Positions 36,827-45,714 of a stretch of DNA of 64,000 nt are shown in pieces. The notes under the pieces are model-generated. The model worked only from the letters and a program-made list of their open reading frames with translations, did not search any database and was not told the origin of the DNA. The DNA is taken from assembly GCF_030362835.1 (NCBI RefSeq), contig NZ_JAUCGQ010000001.1, forward strand, positions 1,777,461-1,841,460, in the 5' to 3' direction. The position numbers and the translations under genes were made by a program. The stretch's first letter is position 1. Each line of letters begins with the position of its first letter. The DNA is from Cellulomonas alba (GTDB lineage: Bacteria > Actinomycetota > Actinomycetes > Actinomycetales > Cellulomonadaceae).

Positions 36827-36843
36827 ATACCCCCTAGGGGTAT
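36827..36843 (+). promoter_or_regulatory. CsoR-type operator upstream of csoR
   Basis: ATACCCCCTAGGGGTAT is the well-known near-palindromic binding site of actinobacterial CsoR repressors. It overlaps the likely -10 TATGGT (36841-36846) of csoR. The repressor encoded 32 bp downstream probably represses the operon and releases it when it binds Cu(I). Confidence 0.88.
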
Positions 36844-36874
36844 GGTGTTGCGCGGACGAACCGAGGAGGAACCT

Positions 36875-37156
36875 GTGCACGGCTACACGGACGCGAAGGA
36901 CGACTACCTCAAGCGGCTGCGCCGCATCGAGGGCCAGGTGCGCGGGATCGCGCGCATGGTCGACGAGGACACCTACTGCATCGACGTGCTGACGCAGATC
37001 GCGGCCGTCACCAAGGCGCTGCAGGCCGTGAGCATCGGCCTCGTCGAGGACCACCTCGGCCACTGCGTGGTCGACGCCGCGCGCCAGTCGCCCGAGGCCG
37101 GCGCCGCCAAGGTCCGGGAGGCGTCCGACGCGATCGCCCGCCTCGTCCGCAGCTGA
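36875..37156 (+). CDS. csoR: copper-sensing transcriptional repressor CsoR
   Basis: The 93-residue all-helical repressor has the full Cu(I) ligand set Cys35 (TYCIDVLTQ), His60 and Cys64 (EDHLGHCVVD). The family motif LKRLRRIEGQVRGIARMV lies near the start. GTG at 36875 is chosen because AGGAGG lies five bases upstream. It is the first gene of csoR-copZ-copA and probably regulates itself through the operator upstream. Confidence 0.95.
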   Translation: MHGYTDAKDDYLKRLRRIEGQVRGIARMVDEDTYCIDVLTQIAAVTKALQAVSIGLVEDHLGHCVVDAARQSPEAGAAKVREASDAIARLVRS

Positions 37157-37180
37157 CACCCACACTCCGAGGAGCAACCC

Positions 37181-37411
37181 ATGAGCACCACCACGTTCGG
37201 CGTCGACGGCATGACCTGCGGCCACTGCGTGCACCACGTGACGACGGAGCTGACCGCGATCCCCGGCGTCACCGACGTCGCGATCGACCTCGTCGTCGGC
37301 GGGTCGTCCCAGGTGACGGTGACGTCCGACGAGCCGGTCGCCGACGACGCGATCGCCGCGGCGGTCGACGAGGCGGGCTACGCGCTGACGCCGCGCCGCT
37401 CGCTGCTCTGA
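37181..37411 (+). CDS. copZ: copper chaperone (HMA domain, CopZ type)
   Basis: This 76-residue protein is a single heavy-metal-associated domain with the Cu(I) motif MTCGHC at residues 11-16. It carries copper to the P-type ATPase encoded next. GAGGAG lies six bases before the ATG. It sits 24 bp after csoR. Confidence 0.94.
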   Translation: MSTTTFGVDGMTCGHCVHHVTTELTAIPGVTDVAIDLVVGGSSQVTVTSDEPVADDAIAAAVDEAGYALTPRRSLL

Positions 37412-37475
37412 GCACACGCTCGCAGCGGCCGGCACGGCGGCGGGCCGTCGCGCCCGCGGAAGGGAAGGCACGAGC

Positions 37476-40049
37476 ATGACGAACGACCCCGGCCAGAGCC
37501 CTGCGCAGGACGCGCACGTCTCGGCGGGCGGACCCGCGGACGCGCCGGTCGCCCTGATCGACCTCGCGGTCGAGGGCATGACCTGCGCGTCGTGCGTCGC
37601 GCGCGTCGAGAAGCGGCTGAACCGCGTGCCGGGCGCGACGGCGAGCGTGAACCTCGCGCTCGAGCAGGCGCACGTCGAGCTGCGGCCCGCCGCGGACGGC
37701 GCCCCGGCCGACGACGCGACACTCGTCGCCGCCGTCCGCGCCGCGGGCTACGACGCCCACGTCCTGACGCGCCGCACGCCTCGGACCACCGGCGCGACGA
37801 CGGGCCACGACAGCAAGGCGCACATGGCCGGCACGACGGGCATGGCCGGCACGACGGGCACGACGGGCATGGCGGGCATGGACCCGATGGAGCACGCGCT
37901 CTCCGGGCACTCGATGGCCCCGGGGCACGACATGGACCCCGACGAGGACACGTCGGCCCCGACCGACGCGCGCGGCGCGGACCTGCGCCGGCGGCTCCGG
38001 GTCGCCGCCGTGCTGACGGTCCCGGTGGTCGCCGTCTCCATGATCCCTGCCCTGCAGCTCCGCGGCTGGCAGTGGGTCGTCGCGGCGCTCGCGCTGCCGG
38101 TCGCGGCGTGGGCGGCGTGGCCGTTCCACCGAGCGGCGGCGCGCGCGGCGCGACACGGCGCGTCGACGATGGACACGCTCGTCTCGATCGGCATCGTCGC
38201 GGCGACCGGGTGGTCGCTGTGGGCGCTGCTGCTGGGCGGCGCCGGAGAGCTCGGCATGACGATGACGCCGAGCCTGTGGCCGCGCGCCGCGCACGAGGGC
38301 ACGGCACCCGAGCTGTACTTCGAGGTCGCGGCGGTCGTCACCACGTTCCTGCTCGCCGGGCGGTACCTCGAGCACCGCTCACGCCGGCGCGCGGGCGACG
38401 CACTGCGCGCGTTGCTGGACCTCGGCGCGAAGGACGTCGCGGTGCTGCGCGGCGGCGTCGAGCGGCGCATCCCGGTGACGGAGCTCGCGGTCGGCGACGA
38501 GTTCGTCGTCCGGCCCGGCGAGAAGGTCGCCACCGACGGGGTCGTCGTCCGCGGCACGAGCGCGCTCGACGAGTCGCTGCTGACCGGGGAGCCCGTGCCC
38601 GTCGACGTCGGCCCCGGCGACGAGGTGACCGGCGCGACGATCAACACGTCGGGGGCGCTCGTGGTGCGCGCGACGCGGGTCGGCGACGAGACGCGGCTCG
38701 CCCAGATCGGCCGGCTCGTCGCGCAGGCGCAGACGGGCAAGGCGCCCGTCCAGCGGCTCGCCGACCGCATCTCCGCGGTGTTCGTGCCCGTCGTGCTCGT
38801 GCTCGCGCTCGGCACCTTGGCGGTGTGGCTCGCGACCGGCGCCGGCGCGCAGCAGGCGTTCACCGCGGCGGTCGCTGTGCTGATCATCGCGTGCCCCTGC
38901 GCGCTCGGGCTCGCGACGCCGACGGCGCTGCTCGTCGGGACGGGGCGGGGCGCACAGCTCGGCGTGCTCATCAAGGGGCCCGAGGTGCTCGAGCAGACGC
39001 GCACGGTCGACACCGTGGTGCTCGACAAGACGGGCACCGTGACGCAGGGCCGCATGGCGCTGGTCGACGTGCTGCCGGCGGACGGCGAGCGTGGTGACGA
39101 GGTGCTGCGCTACGCGGCGGCCGTCGAGGCGCACGCCGAGCACCCGATCGGACGGGCCATCGCGGCCGCGGCCGGATCAGACGGCGGCGCGCCGGGGCCG
39201 GGTTCGACACCCGGACTCGGCATCGGGGCCGGCGACGGCGGCGAGACGGCTCGCGGAGCCGACGGCGTCGTCATCGGCTCCGACCAGGTTCTCGACTTCC
39301 GCGCCGAGGCCGGCTCCGGCGTCGAGGGCGTCGTCCGCACGGCGCACTCCGGCCTGGGTCTCGCGCGGCGCGTGCTGGTCGGCACGGTCGGCTGGCTGGG
39401 CGCGCAGGGTGTCGCGACCGGCGCGGTCGCGGACGACGTGCGCGCGGCGGAGGCGGACGGCGCGACCGCCGTGGTCGCCGCCTGGGACGGCCGCGCGCGC
39501 GGTGTCCTCGTGCTGCGCGACCCGGTCAAGCCGTCGTCGCGCGACGCGGTCGACGAGCTGCGGGCGCTCGGGCTGCGGCCCGTGCTCCTGACGGGCGACA
39601 ACGAGGGCGCGGCACGCGCGACGGCGCGCGAGGTCTTCATCGACGACGTCGTGGCGCGCGTCCGGCCGGAGGACAAGGTGGCGACCGTCCGGCGCCTGCA
39701 GGGCGAGGGCCGGCGGGTCGCGATGGTCGGCGACGGCGTCAACGACGCCGCGGCGCTCGCGGCGGCCGACCTCGGCCTCGCGATGGGCACGGGCACCGAC
39801 GTCGCCATCGAGGCCGCCGACCTCACGCTCGTGCGCGGCGACCTGCGCTCGGCCGCGCAGGCGGTGCGGCTCTCGCGGGCGACGCTGCGCGTCATCAAGC
39901 AGAACCTGTTCTGGGCGTTCGCGTACAACGTGGCGGCGCTCCCGCTGGCCGCGCTGGGGCTGCTCAACCCGATGATCGCGGGTGCTGCGATGGCGTTCTC
40001 GTCGGTGCTCGTCGTGACGAACAGCCTGCGCCTGCGCCGCTTCTCCTGA
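37476..40049 (+). CDS. copA: Cu(I)-exporting P-type ATPase
   Basis: The 857-residue P1B-1 ATPase has an N-terminal HMA domain (MTCASC, Cys37/Cys40). A Met/His-rich linker follows (about residues 108-155, with repeated TGMAG and ending HSMAPGHDMD), then eight membrane helices. The CPC motif is at Cys473-Cys475, the phosphorylated Asp517 in DKTGT, HAEHPIGRA in the N-domain and GDGVNDAAAL. A Gly-rich insert of about 40 residues lies in the N-domain. Both inserts make it longer than the usual 740-760 residues. It expels Cu(I) from the cytoplasm. Confidence 0.95.
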   Translation: MTNDPGQSPAQDAHVSAGGPADAPVALIDLAVEGMTCASCVARVEKRLNRVPGATASVNLALEQAHVELRPAADGAPADDATLVAAVRAAGYDAHVLTRRTPRTTGATTGHDSKAHMAGTTGMAGTTGTTGMAGMDPMEHALSGHSMAPGHDMDPDEDTSAPTDARGADLRRRLRVAAVLTVPVVAVSMIPALQLRGWQWVVAALALPVAAWAAWPFHRAAARAARHGASTMDTLVSIGIVAATGWSLWALLLGGAGELGMTMTPSLWPRAAHEGTAPELYFEVAAVVTTFLLAGRYLEHRSRRRAGDALRALLDLGAKDVAVLRGGVERRIPVTELAVGDEFVVRPGEKVATDGVVVRGTSALDESLLTGEPVPVDVGPGDEVTGATINTSGALVVRATRVGDETRLAQIGRLVAQAQTGKAPVQRLADRISAVFVPVVLVLALGTLAVWLATGAGAQQAFTAAVAVLIIACPCALGLATPTALLVGTGRGAQLGVLIKGPEVLEQTRTVDTVVLDKTGTVTQGRMALVDVLPADGERGDEVLRYAAAVEAHAEHPIGRAIAAAAGSDGGAPGPGSTPGLGIGAGDGGETARGADGVVIGSDQVLDFRAEAGSGVEGVVRTAHSGLGLARRVLVGTVGWLGAQGVATGAVADDVRAAEADGATAVVAAWDGRARGVLVLRDPVKPSSRDAVDELRALGLRPVLLTGDNEGAARATAREVFIDDVVARVRPEDKVATVRRLQGEGRRVAMVGDGVNDAAALAAADLGLAMGTGTDVAIEAADLTLVRGDLRSAAQAVRLSRATLRVIKQNLFWAFAYNVAALPLAALGLLNPMIAGAAMAFSSVLVVTNSLRLRRFS

Positions 40050-40060
40050 CGCCGGCGCCG

Positions 40061-40109
40061 ACGAGCCGGTCGACCTGGTCGACACCTGCGACCGGGTCGA
40101 CCGGCTCGT
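40061..40109. terminator. bidirectional terminator between copA and the HTH gene
   Basis: A perfect 15-bp stem (40061-40075 with 40095-40109) encloses 19 nt that themselves contain GGTCG/CGACC. It lies between convergent genes. Confidence 0.85.
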
Positions 40110-40112
40110 GCG

Positions 40113-40403
40113 TCAGCCCAGCAGCGCGCGGAGCTGTTCGGTGTACGCCTCGAACGCGCGGCGGCCCGTCGGCGTCAGGGCGACGTACGTCGCGGGCACG
40201 CGGCCCTCGTGGGTCTTCGTCACCGCGACGTAGTCGGCCTCCTCGAGCTTGCGCAGGTGGGTCGACAGGTTGCCCGCCGTCATGTCGAGCAGCTTCTGCA
40301 GCCGCGGGAACGAGATGCTGTCGCCGGGCGCGAAGGGTGCGAGCGTCGCCACGACGCGCAGCCGCGCCTGGGCGTGGATCACGGGGTCGAGCTCGTCAGC
40401 CAC
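40113..40403 (-). CDS. winged-helix transcriptional regulator
   Basis: This 96-residue protein is a single winged helix of the HTH_34 (PF13601-like) type. The recognition region is LQKLLDMTAGNLSTHLRKLEEADYVAVTK and the wing is TYVALTPTGRRAFEAY. Such regulators often control an adjacent membrane protein. Its GTG start overlaps the preceding membrane-protein gene by eight bases, so the pair is one operon. The dyad at 41071-41084 is its likely target. Confidence 0.88.
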   Translation of the reverse strand: MADELDPVIHAQARLRVVATLAPFAPGDSISFPRLQKLLDMTAGNLSTHLRKLEEADYVAVTKTHEGRVPATYVALTPTGRRAFEAYTEQLRALLG

Positions 40404-41037
40404 GGCGTGCCCCCGGCTGCAGCAGGGCCTCGAGCGCGCCGGCGACGAGCATGCCGCCGCCGCCCGCGAGCGCCATCACCAGGTACGAGCCGGGCAGCCC
40501 GACGAGCGCCGCGGCGCCCGCGACCAGGCACATCCACGCACCGAGCCCGTACATGCCGGGCGAGCGCCACATCATGCCGCCGGCCAGGAACAGCAGCCCG
40601 ACGACGAGCGCGCCGGTCGCGTTCGCGACGAGCTGGACCACGTCGTCCGACGCGCCGGCGTTCGCGAGCCCGCCGATCGTCATGCCCTGCGCGGCGTAGC
40701 CCACGACCCAGGCCCCGGCGAAGAGCGCGCCCGTGCGCGGACCGCTCCCCGCGACGCCGTGCAGCCGCCGCCGCACGTGCCAGAACGTGGCGACGAGTCC
40801 CGCCAGGACGCACGCGCCGAACACGATGGCCGACGCGGGCGACACCTCGCCGTGCCGACCGGACAGCCACATGCCGCCGTAGCCGACGAGCCAGGCGAGC
40901 CCCCACACGGTGAACAGCACCGCGTTCGACGGCCGTGCGAGCGCCGCCTGCCGCCGCTGCCGCTCGATGATCGCGAGCGCCGCCGCCGGGTCGGGCGCCA
41001 GGTCGTCCCTCTCGCGGTCCGTCTCCTGCTCGTTCAT
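40396..41037 (-). CDS. six-TM membrane protein paired with the HTH regulator
   Basis: The 213-residue protein has a charged N-terminus with IIERQRRQAALARPSNAVL, then about six hydrophobic segments. No family is recognised, but the layout matches membrane proteins encoded with PF13601-type regulators. ATG at 41037 has AGGGG seven bases upstream. It may sense or respond to envelope conditions; this is inference. Confidence 0.75.
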   Translation of the reverse strand: MNEQETDRERDDLAPDPAAALAIIERQRRQAALARPSNAVLFTVWGLAWLVGYGGMWLSGRHGEVSPASAIVFGACVLAGLVATFWHVRRRLHGVAGSGPRTGALFAGAWVVGYAAQGMTIGGLANAGASDDVVQLVANATGALVVGLLFLAGGMMWRSPGMYGLGAWMCLVAGAAALVGLPGSYLVMALAGGGGMLVAGALEALLQPGARRG

Positions 41038-41070
41038 GTCGTGTCCCCTCGGAGTGCTCTGCTTTGCGTC

Positions 41071-41084
41071 ACAAACTACTTTGT
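41071..41084. promoter_or_regulatory. candidate operator ACAAA-N4-TTTGT
   Basis: ACAAA (41071-41075) and TTTGT (41080-41084) form a dyad in a strikingly AT-rich patch for this genome. It lies 34 bp upstream of the membrane-protein/HTH operon (minus strand), with an overlapping TTGTACA. Autoregulation by the HTH protein is the simplest reading. Confidence 0.55.
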
Positions 41085-41247
41085 ACAGCCTCAGGTGGCA
41101 AGAGGTCGGTCGAAAGGCACGTGCCGTCCCCGAAGCTGCGCTGCCCCGTCGGGTGTGGACGACACCAGCACCACGCCACCGGCGGCGCCCTGCCTCCGTC
41201 CACCGCACGCCCAGGTGACGTCCAGCGACCCGGCCTAGGCTCCGGCC

Positions 41248-42150
41248 ATGACGAGCCCCGCGGCGCAGCCGGACGCGCCCGACACCGGACCCGGCGACGG
41301 GCTCGCCACCGCGATGCCGGACGCCGCCGCAGGCCCGAGCGACGGGAGCGGCACCGCGACACGGTCCGCGTCGGCGCCGCCGCCGAGCGAGCGCGCGACC
41401 CGCCGCCGCCTCACGGTCGAGATCTGGATCGTGCTCGGCCTGTCGCTCGGCCAGTCGGCGGTCTACGCGGTCGTCGCGCTCGTCGCCAAGCTGACCGCCG
41501 GCAAGCCGCTCGCCTCCCAGACGGCGACCCTCAACCCGAGCGTCTCGCCGCGGCCCTACCTCGACCTCACCTACCAGCTGCTGGGCATCGGGTTCGCGCT
41601 GGTGCCCGTCGCGCTCGCGCTCTACCTGCTGTCGGCGAACGGCCGCTCGGCGTTCCGGCGCATCGGCCTCGACGTCACGCGGCCGTGGCGCGACCTCGGC
41701 ATCGGCGTGGGTCTCGCGGCGCTGATCGGCATCCCCGGGCTCGGCCTCTACGCGCTCGCGCGGGCGATCGGCATCTCGGTCCAGGTGCAGGCGTCCGCGC
41801 TCAACGCCGCGTGGTGGACCGTGCCCGTGCTGATCCTCGCGGCCGTGCAGAACGCGCTGCTCGAGGAGGTCGTCGTCGTCGGCTACCTGATGGAACGGCT
41901 GCGCGAGCTGCGCTGGAGCGCGCCCGCGGTCGTCGTCACGAGCGCCCTGCTGCGCGGCTCGTACCACCTGTACCAGGGCTTCGGGGCGTTCCTCGGCAAC
42001 GCCGTGATGGGCCTCGTCTTCGCGGAGTACTACCGCCGCAAGAGGCGCGTCATGCCCCTCGTCGTCGCGCACTCGATCATGGACATGGTCGTGTTCATCG
42101 GCTACGCGCTGATCCCGGCGCACATCCGGGAGGCCCTCCACCTCTCGTGA
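41248..42150 (+). CDS. CPBP family intramembrane metalloprotease
   Basis: The 300-residue protein has a 50-residue Pro/Ala-rich N-terminus and about seven membrane helices. The CPBP/Abi motifs are NALLEEVVVVGYL (paired glutamates), LLRGSYHLYQG (His) and VVAHSIMDM (His). The usual EExxxRG is EEVVVVG here, so the arginine is missing, although metal ligands are kept. TAGGCT lies six bases before the ATG and no RBS is visible, suggesting a leaderless message. Substrate unknown. Confidence 0.88.
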   Translation: MTSPAAQPDAPDTGPGDGLATAMPDAAAGPSDGSGTATRSASAPPPSERATRRRLTVEIWIVLGLSLGQSAVYAVVALVAKLTAGKPLASQTATLNPSVSPRPYLDLTYQLLGIGFALVPVALALYLLSANGRSAFRRIGLDVTRPWRDLGIGVGLAALIGIPGLGLYALARAIGISVQVQASALNAAWWTVPVLILAAVQNALLEEVVVVGYLMERLRELRWSAPAVVVTSALLRGSYHLYQGFGAFLGNAVMGLVFAEYYRRKRRVMPLVVAHSIMDMVVFIGYALIPAHIREALHLS

Positions 42151-42186
42151 CGGGCGCGCCGGGACCGGCGCACCCGCCCGGGGGCG

Positions 42187-42768
42187 TCATTCGCGCTGCG
42201 CGGGCTGGATCTGCTGCGCGAGGCTCCGCGTGGCAAACCCGCTGATGATCAGCACGACGCCGGCGACGAACGCGAACAGGCCGAGGATCACGATGATCAC
42301 GGTGAGGGACGTCTGCTTGTTCAGCAGCAGCAGGAGCCCGAACAGGAACGACACGAGCCCGAACGTCAGCACCCAGTACCAGCTGATGTCGCGCACCCGG
42401 TAGAGCGTCACCGATCCGATGATCCCGAGGATGCCGAGCACCAGGATCCAGATGGTGATCAGGTAGAAGACGACGCTCACGGTCGCCTCGGGCCACGCCA
42501 TGACGACGACACCGATGACGATCTCCGCCAGGCCGGTGGCGAGCCACCACATCGACCCGTCGACCTTCCGGTTGATCCACCAGTGGACGAGCGAGACGAG
42601 ACCGTCGATCACGGTGAACACGCCCCAGACCCAGGCGAGCGCGTGCACGGTGTTGATCGGGTGCGCGAGCATCAGCGCGCCCAGGATCACGAGGATCGCC
42701 CCACGCAGCACGGGCAGCCACCACACGCGGCGCAGCCCGGCGGAGAGCTCGGCGACTTCGTCGGCCAT
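42187..42768 (-). CDS. HdeD-like (DUF308) membrane protein
   Basis: This 193-residue protein has six membrane segments in three repeated pairs, with the DUF308 features RGAILVILGALMLAHP and YWVLTFGLVSFLFGLLLLL. HdeD in E. coli is linked to acid resistance, but actinobacterial members have no known function. ATG at 42768 has GGGAGG four bases upstream. It converges with the CPBP gene. Confidence 0.88.
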   Translation of the reverse strand: MADEVAELSAGLRRVWWLPVLRGAILVILGALMLAHPINTVHALAWVWGVFTVIDGLVSLVHWWINRKVDGSMWWLATGLAEIVIGVVVMAWPEATVSVVFYLITIWILVLGILGIIGSVTLYRVRDISWYWVLTFGLVSFLFGLLLLLNKQTSLTVIIVILGLFAFVAGVVLIISGFATRSLAQQIQPAQRE

Positions 42769-42976
42769 CGGACCTCCCGGCGGGACGACGCGCGGACCCG
42801 AGACCGCGGTGGACGGCGTACCCGACGTTCGCACCGTAGCGACCGGCACCGTCACGCACCGGATGAATCGCCCACGGCCGTGCGCAGCCGTCGGCGGGTG
42901 CCTGTGACGGACGCCCCGGGCGATCCCACCGCCGACTGCCAGCGTCGCCGCGGGGCCGCTGCCTAGACTCGCCCCT

Positions 42977-45631
42977 ATGTCCGCGACGCCCGCCGGTCGC
43001 GCGGCCGCCGACGGCGCGTCCGCGGGCGCCCCCACGTCCGACGAGGCGCTCACCCCCCACCGGGCGCGCGACCTCATCGCCGAGTCGGCAGGCGCGGTCG
43101 GCGTGGTCCACGCCGGGTCGCGGAGCACGGGCGCGCCACCCGCGCTGCCACGCCTGACCGGCACGCCGCCGCAGGACGCCGACGAGGGCATCACGGTCGA
43201 CGACGTCCCGGCGCTGCGCGTGCACCACCCGAGCGACCTGCTGGGCGTCGTGCTGTCGGTGGTCGGCCTGGTGCTCGTGATGGGCGTCGCGACGTTCGCG
43301 CCCAACACGACGACGGGGGTCGCGGAGGACGTGCACGGCTTCTCCGCCGTGCTGCAGCGCATCCTCTTCGTGCCGGCGCAGGTGCTCGCGGCGCTCGTGC
43401 TGCTGACGAACATCATCCTGGTCTTCGGCAACCTCGCGGTCCGGCGGCTCGGCCGGCAGGTGCTCGAGGCGCTCGCCGCGACGGCGGCCGCGGTCGCGCT
43501 CAACGAGCTCGTGCTCTGGGTCGTCAACGAGTTCGTCGGCACCGACCTGCAGCGCGGCCTGTCCGTGCACCGCGGCGGTGACTGGGTCACCACGCTGCCG
43601 CTCTACGTCGCGATCGTGTCGGGCCTGCTGACGGTCGTCGGGCCGCGCGGGCGCCGGCGCGTCGTCGCGGCGGGCTGGAACCTGCTCTGGGTCGCCGCGG
43701 GCGTCGACCTCATCACCGCGCGCGTCTCGCTGCCCGGCCTGATCGTCTCCCTGCTGATCGGGCGCCTCGTCGGCCTCGCCACTCGCTACCTGTCGGGCGT
43801 GCAGTCCGAGCGGGCGTACGGCGGGGCGCTCGTGGCGGGCGTGCGCCGGGCCGGCTTCGAGCCCGTGCGGCTGACGAGGGTCGCCGACGAGTCCACCGAC
43901 GAGGCCGCCGAGCGGCGCGGCACCCCGGCGCCCGAGCTCGGCGACGCCCCGGCGGCGCGCGCCCTGACCCGCTCGACCATGCACCGCGTGTACGAGCTCG
44001 AGACGGCCGACGGCCAAGGGCTCGACGTGGTCGTGATCGACGGCGACCGGCAGGTCGTCGGCATGCTGAGCCGCGCGTGGCGGTCGCTGCGCATGCGCGG
44101 CATCGAAGGGCGCTCGGTCGTGTCGCTGCGGCAGGCGACGGAGCGCGCGGCGCTGCTCGCGTACGCGGCGCGCGCCGCGGGCGTGCGGACGCCCAAGCTG
44201 CTCAGCGTCGCCGAGGCCGAGGACTCGATGCTGCTCGTGCAGGAGCGGCCGGGGCACGCCGTGCCGCTGGCGGACATCCCCGCCGACCGGCTCACCGACC
44301 GGGTGCTGCGCGAGATCTGGCGCCAGCTGCAGCTCGCGCACGACGCGGGCATCGCGCACCGCGCACTGACGAGCGACGTGGTGCTCGCGGAGCGCACCGA
44401 CGACGGACCGATCGTCTGGCTCACCGGGTGGGAGCAGGGCGACGTCGCGTCGTCCGAGCTCGCGCGCCGCATGGACGTGACGCAGCTCGTCGCGCTCCTC
44501 GCGCTGCGCGTCGGGGCGCAGCGCGCGCTCGAGTCGGCCGTCGCGGTGCTGCCCGACGACGACATCGCGGCGGTCGGCCCGCTGCTCCAGACGATCGCCC
44601 TGCCGCGCGAGACGCGCGAGGAGCTGCGGGCGAACAAGCAGGTGCTCGCCGAGCTGCGCACCGCGCTGGTGGCGCGCCTGCCGCAGGCCGACGTCGAGCC
44701 GCAGCAGCTGGTCCGGTTCGGCGCGCGCACCGTGATGTCGATCGTGCTGACGACCGTCGCGATCTTCGTCGTGCTGACCACGATCAACGTCGACCAGATC
44801 GCGAACGCGCTGACCACCGGCGACTGGCGGTGGATCGCGCTGGCGTTCGCGCTCGGTCTCCTGACGCTGTTCGGCGCCGGGCTCGCGGTCGTCGCGCTCT
44901 CGCCGGTGCGCGTGACGCCGTGGCACGCGACGCTCATGCAGACCGCCGCGACCTACGTCGCGCTCGCCGTCCCCGCCGGCATCGGGCCCGCGGCGCTGCA
45001 CCTGCGGATGCTCCAGCGCCGGGGCGTCAGCTCGTCGCTCTCGGCCGCGACCGCCGCGCTCGTGCAGGTGCTGCAGTTCGTGGTCACCGTGCTGCTGCTG
45101 CTCGTGCTCTCGCTCGTGTCGGGCCAGCACGAGTCGTTGCCCATCTCGCCGCTCGTGCTGCTGATCATCGGCCTCGTCGTGGCGTGCGTCGCCGCGCTGC
45201 TGCTGGTGCCGAAGGTGCGCCAGTGGGTCGCGGCGCGCGTGATGCCGATCATCGCGCAGGTGTGGCCGCGGCTCATCGAGGTCCTCGGGCAGCCGTGGCG
45301 CCTGCTGCTCGCCGTCACCGGCAACCTGCTGAACACGCTCGGCTACGTCTGCGCCTTCGCCGCGTGCATGGAGGCCCTCGGGCAGCACGCGAGCCTCGTG
45401 CAGGTCGCCCTCATCTACCTGACGGGCAACACCGCGGGCGCCATCATCCCGACCCCGGGCGGCATGGGGACCGTCGAGCTGGCCCTCGGCGGCACGCTCG
45501 CCGCCGTGACCGGCATCAACGCCGGTATCGCCGCATCGATCGCGGTGCTGTTCCGCGTGCTCACGTACTGGCTGCGGATCCCGCTCGGGTGGGTCGCGAT
45601 GCGCTACCTCCAGCGCCGCGGCGAGCTCTGA
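42977..45631 (+). CDS. flippase-like (LPG-synthase TM) protein with kinase-like middle domain
   Basis: The 884-residue protein has three parts. Residues about 88-275 hold six membrane helices. Residues about 330-560 form a cytoplasmic protein-kinase/ABC1-like domain. Residues about 580-875 are an eight-helix lysylphosphatidylglycerol-synthase-type flippase region with IPTPGGMGTVELALGG. The kinase-like core is degenerate: the catalytic loop reads AHRALTSDVVLAE instead of HxDxxxxN, and the DFG position reads LTGWE. It is therefore probably a pseudokinase. No aminoacyl-transferase domain is present. TAGACT lies seven bases before the ATG, so the message may be leaderless. Confidence 0.85.
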   Translation: MSATPAGRAAADGASAGAPTSDEALTPHRARDLIAESAGAVGVVHAGSRSTGAPPALPRLTGTPPQDADEGITVDDVPALRVHHPSDLLGVVLSVVGLVLVMGVATFAPNTTTGVAEDVHGFSAVLQRILFVPAQVLAALVLLTNIILVFGNLAVRRLGRQVLEALAATAAAVALNELVLWVVNEFVGTDLQRGLSVHRGGDWVTTLPLYVAIVSGLLTVVGPRGRRRVVAAGWNLLWVAAGVDLITARVSLPGLIVSLLIGRLVGLATRYLSGVQSERAYGGALVAGVRRAGFEPVRLTRVADESTDEAAERRGTPAPELGDAPAARALTRSTMHRVYELETADGQGLDVVVIDGDRQVVGMLSRAWRSLRMRGIEGRSVVSLRQATERAALLAYAARAAGVRTPKLLSVAEAEDSMLLVQERPGHAVPLADIPADRLTDRVLREIWRQLQLAHDAGIAHRALTSDVVLAERTDDGPIVWLTGWEQGDVASSELARRMDVTQLVALLALRVGAQRALESAVAVLPDDDIAAVGPLLQTIALPRETREELRANKQVLAELRTALVARLPQADVEPQQLVRFGARTVMSIVLTTVAIFVVLTTINVDQIANALTTGDWRWIALAFALGLLTLFGAGLAVVALSPVRVTPWHATLMQTAATYVALAVPAGIGPAALHLRMLQRRGVSSSLSAATAALVQVLQFVVTVLLLLVLSLVSGQHESLPISPLVLLIIGLVVACVAALLLVPKVRQWVAARVMPIIAQVWPRLIEVLGQPWRLLLAVTGNLLNTLGYVCAFAACMEALGQHASLVQVALIYLTGNTAGAIIPTPGGMGTVELALGGTLAAVTGINAGIAASIAVLFRVLTYWLRIPLGWVAMRYLQRRGEL

Positions 45632-45661
45632 GCGGACGTCGCCTCCCCTGGTTCCCGACGG

Positions 45662-45700
45662 CGAACCGGCCCGGTGCGGCGTGCGCACCGGGCCGGTTCG
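45662..45700. terminator. 17-bp bidirectional terminator hairpin
   Basis: A perfect 17-bp stem (left arm CGAACCGGCCCGGTGCG) with the 5-nt loop GCGTG lies between the convergent flippase-like and SHOCT genes. It is the strongest hairpin in the window. Confidence 0.93.
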
Positions 45701-45714
45701 GCCTCGTCAGCGGA

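Noticed and set aside
42151-42186. Hairpin between the CPBP and HdeD-like genes
   Set aside because: Only short, interrupted GC pairing is possible; not distinct from background in this composition.
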